DNA of 13,985 nt from Cellvibrio sp. (GTDB lineage Bacteria > Pseudomonadota > Gammaproteobacteria > Pseudomonadales > Cellvibrionaceae): the NCBI GenBank assembly GCA_021323495.1, contig JAJQJO010000042.1, positions 1 through 13,985 of the forward strand, written 5' to 3'. Every line of letters starts with the position of its first letter. Position 1 is the first letter of the stretch. The position numbers were made by a program, and so were the translations under genes. Below, in pieces: positions 7,980-13,985 of this stretch. Under the pieces are notes generated by a model. It ran no database searches. It worked only from the letters and a program-made list of their open reading frames with translations, and was not told the origin of the DNA.

Positions 7980-9800
7980 ATGCAGTCTTTTTCAGCATCG
8001 CTCAAACTCTGGCTCAGCATGCAATGCCAAATGCTCGGTGGCGTCAATGCCGCTATGCTGGTGCAAACTCCTTTTGGGGCGCCCCCCAACATTCTCGCAA
8101 AATGGCCAACGGCCGAGGCAAACACTGCCGCCCTGCGCGACGCGCTCAAGCAGGTGAAGGATAAAGGGCGGTTACATTTGGCAGCGGACGGCGAGGGCTA
8201 TTATGTGCTCGGCCAGCCATTGGTGATTGAAGATGAGCCTTGGGGTGTGCTCCTGTTGCGCTTGCAGCTAAAAGACAAAAAAGAATTACCTTCAGTATTA
8301 AAACATCTCAAGCTGGGCCAGTACTGGTTGCAGTTTTTATTACTGCAGGCAGAGGGGCCTGTACAAACCGACGTTGCTCCGGTCCTGGAAAAAAACGCTG
8401 CCAGTGCGGTGCTGTTACAACTCAATGCGAGCTTGCTTAAAGAAAATTCGTTGCAGGAAACGGCAATTAGCCTGGTAAATCTACTGGCTGGATTCATGCA
8501 AGCGACCCGTGTAAGCCTGGGTTTGTTACGTGCGACCAATATTGAGTTGGAAGCGATTTCCTTTTCCGCTAGTTTTGACAAGCGCACCCAGGCGATGCAG
8601 GCAATCAATGAAGCCATGGCTGAAGCCGTGGAGCAGGGCACCGGGATTGATTTTTCAGCTGCCGAACTTGCCGGTCCCGGGCCAAATCCAGACGCGGGCT
8701 CCGGGGCGGACACAGAAGCCCCGACACCGGTAATAATCAAGCGCGCGCATCAGCAATTGCAGCAACAACAGCAATTGCAATCGGTGCATAGTTTATTGGT
8801 GCGCAATGGCGAGACGCTTGTCGGCGTGTTGGTCGTTGAATTGGATAAACAATTGGTGCTCTCTACTGACCAGCGCAATTTTTTACAGCAAGCATTGCAT
8901 TTTGCCGGTGCTATCCTCGCCTTGCACCAACAAGTCAGCGCCAGTGTCTGGCAAGGGCTGAAGCGGCGGACAGCGCGACGTCTCGAGCGTTGGTTTGGCG
9001 AGGAATCCTGGCGCGGCAAAATGATCGCGATCCTGTCATTGATTTTTATAGTCGCGCTGTTCGTACCGCTTGAATACCGCATTGCAGCCGATGCCACCAT
9101 CCAAACCACAGAAAAATATCTGGTGGTCTCACCGCACGATGGCTATTTAGGAAAAATCAGTGTGCGTCCAGGTGAGAGCGTGAAAAAAGGCGCATTGCTG
9201 GCGCAATTAAATGACGAAGATTTACGTCTGGAACGACGCAAGCTGGCGAGCCAGGTGCAGCAGTATCGCCAGGCTTACGATACTGCGCTGGCCAATTCCA
9301 GCCGTGTTGACGCCGCCATTGCCAGTGCACAAATGGATCAGGCCAGTATTCAATTGAGTCTCGTGGACCAGCAATTGGAACGCACACAATTGAATTCGCC
9401 GCTGGATGGTATTGTTGTCTCGGATGATATTTCGCAGACCCAGGGTGCTCCGGTAAAACAGGGCGATGTATTATTTGAAATTGCAGCGGCCCAGGGGTTT
9501 TTGGTGCAGCTGTTTGTCGATGAGCGGGATATAGCGGCAATCGCTTCTGGCCAGGAAGGGCAGGTGAAGTTTTCCAGTTTGCCAGAGGATATTTTTGCAG
9601 TGCGGGTTAAAACCATTACACCGATCAGCGAAGTGCGTGAAGGACGTAATTATTTTCGGGTGGATGCTGAATTGATCCGTGAGCAGGCTTCGTTGCGCCC
9701 CGGCATGACCGGCACTGGCAAGTTGATCGCCGGGCGGCGCGCGCTGGGTTGGATCTGGTTTCATGACCTGTGGCATTGGCTGCGGTTGAAGCTCTGGTGA
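7980..9800 (+). CDS. GAF-domain membrane protein with HlyD-type periplasmic adaptor domain
   Basis: 606 residues. The long N-terminal half (1-345) appears cytoplasmic: a poorly conserved region (1-125) and a GAF-like domain (about 150-318) interrupted by a low-complexity Gly/Pro/Ala and Gln-rich insertion (about 219-267, with HQQLQQQQQLQ). One transmembrane helix (about 347-364) leads to a periplasmic adaptor part: a biotinyl-lipoyl-like half motif (385-412, with DGYLGKISVRPGESVKKG), a helical hairpin (412-468), the second lipoyl half (LNSPLDGIVVSDD, 471-483) and a beta-barrel region to about 585. HlyD-type proteins bridge an inner-membrane transporter to an outer-membrane channel. A stop codon at 7938 limits upstream extension and 7980 is the first ATG; its ribosome site is weak. 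The next gene begins 7 nt later, so the two are clearly cotranscribed. The GAF part may bind a small ligand and gate export (inference). Confidence 0.85.
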   Translation: MQSFSASLKLWLSMQCQMLGGVNAAMLVQTPFGAPPNILAKWPTAEANTAALRDALKQVKDKGRLHLAADGEGYYVLGQPLVIEDEPWGVLLLRLQLKDKKELPSVLKHLKLGQYWLQFLLLQAEGPVQTDVAPVLEKNAASAVLLQLNASLLKENSLQETAISLVNLLAGFMQATRVSLGLLRATNIELEAISFSASFDKRTQAMQAINEAMAEAVEQGTGIDFSAAELAGPGPNPDAGSGADTEAPTPVIIKRAHQQLQQQQQLQSVHSLLVRNGETLVGVLVVELDKQLVLSTDQRNFLQQALHFAGAILALHQQVSASVWQGLKRRTARRLERWFGEESWRGKMIAILSLIFIVALFVPLEYRIAADATIQTTEKYLVVSPHDGYLGKISVRPGESVKKGALLAQLNDEDLRLERRKLASQVQQYRQAYDTALANSSRVDAAIASAQMDQASIQLSLVDQQLERTQLNSPLDGIVVSDDISQTQGAPVKQGDVLFEIAAAQGFLVQLFVDERDIAAIASGQEGQVKFSSLPEDIFAVRVKTITPISEVREGRNYFRVDAELIREQASLRPGMTGTGKLIAGRRALGWIWFHDLWHWLRLKLW

Positions 9801-9807
9801 TCCGACA

Positions 9808-11973
9808 ATGACTGATCCCCAATCAAACGATAACAGCCCGGTCTGGCAGCGCCTTGAATCCCTGCGCCCGTCGCTACCGCGCCATATCCACATCCAGCGA
9901 CGCGATTACAACAACGAGCGTTGGTATATCTTGCAAGATAAAAGCAATGGTCGCTTTCATCGCCTGACACCTTCTGCCTGGCGGTTGATTAGCGCTATGG
10001 ACGGACGCAATTCCCTGGTCCAGATTTTGGCCGCTGCGGGCCATGCTGAATATTATGAATCCGTCGATGAAATTCCGACACGCGACGATTTAATCCATTT
10101 ACTGCAATATTTGCATGTCGCCGATTTGTTAGTGTGCGACCTGCCGCCGAATACCCAGGAATTATTTGCGCGGCGTGAACAAAAAAAACAACAGCGCTGG
10201 CTGCGGTTGTTGATGAATCCACTTACCTGGAACATTCCGCTCGGAAATCCTGATCACTTGCTTGATAAATTAATGCCGCTTGCGCGCTTACTCGCATCGC
10301 GCGGTATGGGAATTATCTGGTTATTGGTTGTAGGTTATGCGCTGTTGCAAGCGGGCAACCATTGGGCGCAGCTCACACAAGGGCATTTAGACCGCGTACT
10401 CGCGCCGGCAAATTTATTTTTGCTCTGGCTAACCTATCCCTGTTTTAAAGTGTTGCATGAATTGGGGCATGGTTTGTTCACCAAAGTGTGGGGTGGGCAG
10501 GTTAATGAATGTGGCGTTGTGTTTGTTGTAGGCACTCCGTTGCCCTATGTGGATGCCAGCGCGGCAACAGGTTTCCAATCCAAACGCCAGCGTTTGATGG
10601 TTGGCGCAGCGGGAATGGCAGTGGAGCTGTTTTTAGCAGCGCTGGCGCTGTTGTTATGGCTGCAATTGCCGAATGGTTTCCTGCGCGATTTTCTCTACAA
10701 CATCATTATTATCGGCGGTGTTTCCACGTTGTTTTTCAATGGCAATCCGTTAATGCGTTTTGATGGTTATCATTTGCTCACCGACGCATTCGATTTACCT
10801 AACCTCGCGACCCGCGCTAACCAACAATTCAGTTATTTGTTGCGCCGTTATGCCTACGGAGTCAGCGGTATTTTTTCACCGGCAGTCAACGAACGTGAAG
10901 CCGTACTACTTACCGGGTACAGTGTCGCGGCATTTGCTTATCGTGTATTCATGTTGTTTTTTATAATTCTGCTGGTGGCGAACTATTTCCCGACCCTGGG
11001 CCTGGTAATCGGTTGCTGGCTGTTGTTTTTCCAATTGTTGTGGCCGGCGATTAAAGCACTGGATTATTTGGTACGCGATAACCAATTAGCCCCTACCCGC
11101 GCCCGCGCATTGGGAGTTACTACGGCAAGCGCGGTGGTGGTGATGTTGGTATTAGTGGCTGTGCCTATGCCAATGTCCACCTCTGCCGAAGCTGTGCTCT
11201 GGTTGCCGGACGAAGCGCGGGTAAAGGTGGAGTCCAGCGGTGAAGTAATGCAAGTGCTGGTTGCAGATGGCGAGCAAGTGGAGCAGGGCCAGGAGTTGGT
11301 GCGCATGCACAATCCGGTGCTGGTGGCGAATTTGCAGGCGGAGCAAGCGCATCTGCGTGAGTACGAAGCGCGCTACCAACAAGCCTGGGTTGAAGATCGC
11401 GCGCAGGCGCAATTGTTTGAGCAGGACATCAATGCCATCAAGGCAGCAATTGAATTGCTGCAAACACGCGTGGTGAATTTAGTGGTGCGCAGTCCTTCCA
11501 GCGGCATTTTCCGCATTACTCGCCAGCATTATTTGCCGGGTAGTTTTTTACGGCAGGGCGATGAATTGGCACTGATCGAAAAACCTGAACAGGTGCGCAT
11601 CCGCGCTGCGCTGTTACAGGATGAGGTGGGTCTGGTCCGGCAGGCGACTGAGGAAGTGAGTATCAAATTTGCCAGTAATCCGCTGCGCACGATTGTTGCA
11701 CAAGTGGTGCAGGATATCCCCATTGCCACTCAGGAGTTGCCCAGCCAGGTCCTGGGTGCCCAAGGCGGGGGGCGGCTGGCAGTAGACGCGAGCCAACCAA
11801 CCGGTACACGGGTAACCGAAAAAGTATTTTTACTGGATTTGGCCCTGATCGATTTTGTCCAGGCGGGTCATTATGGTGAGCGCGCCTATGTGAAGTTCCA
11901 GCACCCGCCCGTACCTTTGGCGACCCAGTGGTACCGCAGCCTCCAGCAACTTTTTATTCGTCATTTTTCGTAA
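9808..11973 (+). CDS. PqqD-like / M50 site-2-protease-type / HlyD fusion protein
   Basis: 721 residues. The N-terminal part (about 28-110) resembles a PqqD-like peptide-binding fold, with YILQDKSNGRFHRLTPSAW at 40-58. The middle (about 160-455) is polytopic, with about seven hydrophobic segments. It carries the M50 zinc motif HELGH (217-221) inside a membrane helix and NGNPLMRFDGYH (311-322), which matches the second M50 motif with Asp319 as the third zinc ligand. Both motifs are intact, so it may be an active intramembrane metalloprotease. The C-terminal part (about 458-700) is a periplasmic HlyD-like adaptor: a lipoyl half (SSGEVMQVLVADGEQVEQG), a helical stretch (505-550) and the second half (RSPSSGIFRI). 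It follows the GAF-HlyD gene by 7 nt, with GGTGA before the ATG. Related proteins are usually annotated as site-2 protease or HlyD family proteins; the substrate is unknown. Confidence 0.87.
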   Translation: MTDPQSNDNSPVWQRLESLRPSLPRHIHIQRRDYNNERWYILQDKSNGRFHRLTPSAWRLISAMDGRNSLVQILAAAGHAEYYESVDEIPTRDDLIHLLQYLHVADLLVCDLPPNTQELFARREQKKQQRWLRLLMNPLTWNIPLGNPDHLLDKLMPLARLLASRGMGIIWLLVVGYALLQAGNHWAQLTQGHLDRVLAPANLFLLWLTYPCFKVLHELGHGLFTKVWGGQVNECGVVFVVGTPLPYVDASAATGFQSKRQRLMVGAAGMAVELFLAALALLLWLQLPNGFLRDFLYNIIIIGGVSTLFFNGNPLMRFDGYHLLTDAFDLPNLATRANQQFSYLLRRYAYGVSGIFSPAVNEREAVLLTGYSVAAFAYRVFMLFFIILLVANYFPTLGLVIGCWLLFFQLLWPAIKALDYLVRDNQLAPTRARALGVTTASAVVVMLVLVAVPMPMSTSAEAVLWLPDEARVKVESSGEVMQVLVADGEQVEQGQELVRMHNPVLVANLQAEQAHLREYEARYQQAWVEDRAQAQLFEQDINAIKAAIELLQTRVVNLVVRSPSSGIFRITRQHYLPGSFLRQGDELALIEKPEQVRIRAALLQDEVGLVRQATEEVSIKFASNPLRTIVAQVVQDIPIATQELPSQVLGAQGGGRLAVDASQPTGTRVTEKVFLLDLALIDFVQAGHYGERAYVKFQHPPVPLATQWYRSLQQLFIRHFS

Positions 11974-12027
11974 TCGGTTTTTTGTTCTATAGTAATAAGC
12001 GATTTGTTTTTTTATAACGGACGTATC

Positions 12028-12876
12028 ATGCATAAATTTTCCGGTTTTTCACTGTTGATTGCCTTGTACGGCAGTGAAGTTGTTGCGCAAACCCAAGAGC
12101 CTGCGCAACTTAATTGCCGCATCGAGCCTTCCGTTGTAGTTGAAATGAGTAGCGCGGTTGAAGGTGTTATCAGCGAAGTATTGGTTGATAAAAATGATGA
12201 GGTAAAAAAAGGTGATGTGCTCGCGCGTTTGGATGCTGGCCTGGAAGCGGCCACAGCGGAATTGCGCCGGGTGCAAGCAGAGCTGACCAGCGATGTGCAG
12301 GCGCAACAACTGTCCCTGGATTTCAGCAACCGTGCCCTTGCTCGGGTAAAAGACCTGTACGAGAAAAAAGCCGCCTCTTTTTCCGAGTTTGACAAGCTTA
12401 AAACCGAACAGGCGATAGCCCAGCAGCAACTACAACAGGCGCAGGATCGCAAACGCCAGGCGGAGTTGGAGCATAAGCGCGCACTTGCAGATTTACAGCG
12501 GCGTACGCTGGTTAGCCCTATCGATGGTGTCGTTGTTGAGCGCATGAAAGAGCCGGGTGAACACATCGATTTTGAACCGGTCCTCAGGTTGGCGCAGTTG
12601 GATCCGTTGCGGGTGGAGGTGTTTGCCCCGGCGAGCCTCTACGGAAAGATTAAGGCCGGTATGAAGGCGAGTGTAGTGCCTGAGCTGGGCATAGGTGATC
12701 GGAGTTATTCCGCAGAAGTGACCCTTGTCGACCAGGTAATCGACGGGCCGAGCAATACCTTTGGAATTCGCCTTTCGTTTCCCAACCCGAACAATCGTTT
12801 GCCCAGTGGCTTGAAGTGCAGGGTGAGTTTTGATGGGGTCAATTTGAATTTGCTGGACACGCGCAACCTGCCTTAG
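12028..12876 (+). CDS. Periplasmic HlyD/RND-type adaptor (membrane fusion) protein
   Basis: 282 residues from the ATG at 12028. An in-frame TTG at 12004 would add eight residues before an otherwise good signal peptide and is rejected. The N-terminus has a hydrophobic core (FSLLIALYG) and a likely cleavage after EVVA, before QTQ. The mature part has the first lipoyl half (about 42-70, with VEGVISEVLVDKNDEVKKGD), a long helical hairpin rich in Ala, Gln and Glu (about 73-160), the second lipoyl half (SPIDGVVVERMKEPGE) and a beta-barrel region. The size is at the short end for adaptors of tripartite efflux or type 1 systems, and there is no clear membrane-proximal domain. It follows the M50 fusion gene by 54 nt on the same strand, probably in one operon. 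It is the third adaptor-type protein in a row. Confidence 0.88.
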   Translation: MHKFSGFSLLIALYGSEVVAQTQEPAQLNCRIEPSVVVEMSSAVEGVISEVLVDKNDEVKKGDVLARLDAGLEAATAELRRVQAELTSDVQAQQLSLDFSNRALARVKDLYEKKAASFSEFDKLKTEQAIAQQQLQQAQDRKRQAELEHKRALADLQRRTLVSPIDGVVVERMKEPGEHIDFEPVLRLAQLDPLRVEVFAPASLYGKIKAGMKASVVPELGIGDRSYSAEVTLVDQVIDGPSNTFGIRLSFPNPNNRLPSGLKCRVSFDGVNLNLLDTRNLP

Positions 12877-13199
12877 GTGCTTCCCAAGACGGGGATTATT
12901 TTTCTATCAGCTGCAATTTTGTAGAAAAATGTGCCAAAATACTTTCAGGACGTTTTTTGAGCAATTCGATTGTAACTGTGATCTGACTGATTATAGGTGC
13001 GGCTCACAGATAATTAATAATACTAATAATAGATGAACACGATTTTGGGATGCCTGGTGATAACGCCATTGTTCACCGAAGAGTTGCCCCGGACCAGATT
13101 TTTGCAAAAGTAATACCGCCAGGGTTTGGCGGATGCGCATAAATCCCAAGGATGCATTGGTAGTCACCAGTCCTTAAACCCAAACGAAACTTGATAGTC
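12877..13199 (+). other. 323-nt non-coding leader upstream of the LEPR-XLL/DUF4347 gene
   Basis: No convincing gene is seen here. It holds an AT-rich dyad (12898-12906 with 12922-12930, 15-nt loop) soon after the adaptor stop codon, without the T-run of a standard terminator. It also has a bulged hairpin (GGTG-AT-AAC at 13056-13064 with GTT-CACC at 13071-13077) and a perfect 6-bp hairpin CCGCCA/TGGCGG (13116-13132). The two latter elements lie close to the next start codon and would be in its 5' untranslated region if transcription starts upstream of 13050. No known riboswitch consensus was recognised. A strong promoter is not apparent. Confidence 0.5.
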
Positions 13200-13985
13200 A
13201 TGTCAAAACCACCGCGCCATCGCCGCCCACTAATCGAGGCTCTTGAGCCGAGGTTACTTTTTTCCGCTACTGCGGACATTGCCGTTTTTGATGACGGGGC
13301 TTCCGATGGCCAATATTTGGCGCAAGCGGCTGAGCAGGTAGATCTGGTCAGTATCTATATGCCGTCCGAATCCCTGGCGATGAATGACCAGGTGAGCGAT
13401 GTAGAACCGCAAGCCGATCTCCCTCTGAATGAAAACCCGAACATCACGGCCGTGGTCTTTGTCGATACGGCAGTCGATGGCTATGAAACCCTGGTTGAGG
13501 ATATTCGTGCACGCGTTGATGCTGATTCAGTCGCGATTGTTTATTTGGATCCGTTAAAAAACGGAGTAGATCAAATTACCACTGCACTGAGCCAATATGC
13601 CGGGTTGAGCGCACTTCACATCATTTCCCACGGTTCGGCAGGCACCCTGGAACTGGGTAGTTCGCGCCTCAATGCGAATAACATTGCCCAGTATGAGGAG
13701 AGTTTGGTCGCGTGGAGAAGCGCCCTGAATGGCGACGCTGATATTTTGTTGTATGGCTGCGATCTGGCTATTGATGTTGCCGGACAACAGCTGGTGGAAA
13801 AAATTGCGGCGTTTACCCAGGCAGATGTTGCTGCCAGCGATGACTTCACCGGGCATCAGTCATTGCAAGGCGACTGGGATCTGGAGTTTGAAGTCGGGGA
13901 TATTGCCAGTACCGGTTTGATCAGTGCGGAGGCACAGGAAGCCTGGGTTTCGGTATTAGCGACTACCCATTACGTCAATATCCAG
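13200..13985 (+). CDS. N-terminal part of a probable giant exported protein (LEPR-XLL motif, DUF4347 domain), 3'-truncated by the window
   Basis: The frame is open from the ATG at 13200 to the window end (262 codons, no stop). Near the N-terminus, IEALEPRLLFSA (12-23) matches the LEPR-XLL motif that begins many very large repetitive surface proteins; no ordinary signal peptide is visible. Residues about 85-235 match the DUF4347 domain (VVFVDTAVDGYETL, then HIISHG at 140-145 and LLYGCD at 183-188). The His144-Gly and Cys187 arrangement with hydrophobic strands before each is like the catalytic dyad of clan CD (caspase-like) cysteine peptidases, so the domain could be a self-processing protease; this is inference. 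Proteins of this kind usually continue for thousands of residues with cadherin-, VCBS- or RTX-type repeats. The start has a weak ribosome site; a TTG at 13191 is a possible alternative. Probably exported by the adaptor genes just upstream. Confidence 0.8.
   Translation, partial: MSKPPRHRRPLIEALEPRLLFSATADIAVFDDGASDGQYLAQAAEQVDLVSIYMPSESLAMNDQVSDVEPQADLPLNENPNITAVVFVDTAVDGYETLVEDIRARVDADSVAIVYLDPLKNGVDQITTALSQYAGLSALHIISHGSAGTLELGSSRLNANNIAQYEESLVAWRSALNGDADILLYGCDLAIDVAGQQLVEKIAAFTQADVAASDDFTGHQSLQGDWDLEFEVGDIASTGLISAEAQEAWVSVLATTHYVNIQ

Noticed and set aside
8201..8740. 179-codon antisense reading frame inside the GAF-HlyD gene
   Set aside because: The opposite strand encodes a coherent GAF-HlyD protein here; the antisense product is Ser/Ala-rich and matches no family I recognise.
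12012..12566. 184-codon antisense reading frame over the periplasmic adaptor
   Set aside because: Ser/Cys-rich shadow of a clear adaptor protein with signal peptide and lipoyl halves on the + strand.
12898..12930. Possible terminator after the adaptor gene
   Set aside because: The stem is AT-only apart from one pair, the loop is long and no T-run follows; kept only as part of the leader description.
12977..13008. TGTGA...TCACA pair resembling a CRP site
   Set aside because: The half-sites are 22 nt apart instead of the 6 nt needed for CRP.
13033..13113. 26-codon small reading frame in the leader of the giant gene
   Set aside because: No Shine-Dalgarno site precedes its ATG and the product shows no recognisable feature; not enough to call a gene.
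12877..13199. Cyclic-di-GMP (GEMM) riboswitch, considered because of the neighbouring signalling genes and adhesin-like target
   Set aside because: The conserved GEMM-I core and tetraloop-receptor sequences were not found on reading the region.

Overview
The window looks like chromosomal DNA of a saprophytic gammaproteobacterium, most likely Cellvibrio or a close relative. The main clue is the first gene: a secreted enzyme with a CBM10 module and long polyserine linkers, a style typical of Cellvibrio plant-polysaccharide degraders. The genus call is inference from domain style, not from a database match.

Layout. (1) 1-1789, + strand: 3' part of a modular secreted CBM10 / polyserine / malectin-like / alpha-beta hydrolase protein, closed by a strong rho-independent terminator. 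(2) 1868-2818, - strand: thioredoxin reductase trxB, with its own good sigma70-type promoter (2879-2907) whose spacer contains a perfect inverted repeat. (3) 2966-7366, - strand: a three-gene signalling operon read from right to left: membrane hybrid-sensor-like histidine kinase, single-domain response regulator (11-nt overlap with the kinase) and a REC-GGDEF-EAL cyclic-di-GMP protein. (4) 7399-7525: divergent regulatory region with a complex palindrome and a perfect TATAAT box. (5) 7556-7774, + strand: a small DUF1289 Cys-rich protein. (6) 7980-12876, + strand: three genes that each carry a HlyD-type periplasmic adaptor module: GAF-HlyD membrane protein, PqqD-like/M50 site-2-protease/HlyD fusion, and a periplasmic HlyD/RND-type adaptor with a signal peptide. 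(7) 12877-13199: 323-nt leader without a convincing gene. (8) 13200 to the window end: 5' part of a probable very large surface or secreted protein with an N-terminal LEPR-XLL motif and a DUF4347 domain.

How the parts may work together. The most interesting region is 7980-13985. Three adaptor-type proteins, one fused to a membrane metalloprotease, sit directly upstream of what looks like a giant exported protein. No ABC ATPase, RND pump or TolC-like outer-membrane gene is present in the window. This suggests a dedicated export, processing or surface-display system for the DUF4347 protein in which an M50 protease-adaptor fusion takes part. The neighbouring cyclic-di-GMP signalling operon is on the opposite strand and could influence attachment or biofilm, but a functional link to the export locus is only inferred. 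The remaining gaps (7775-7979, 11974-12027) show no gene and no convincing promoter.
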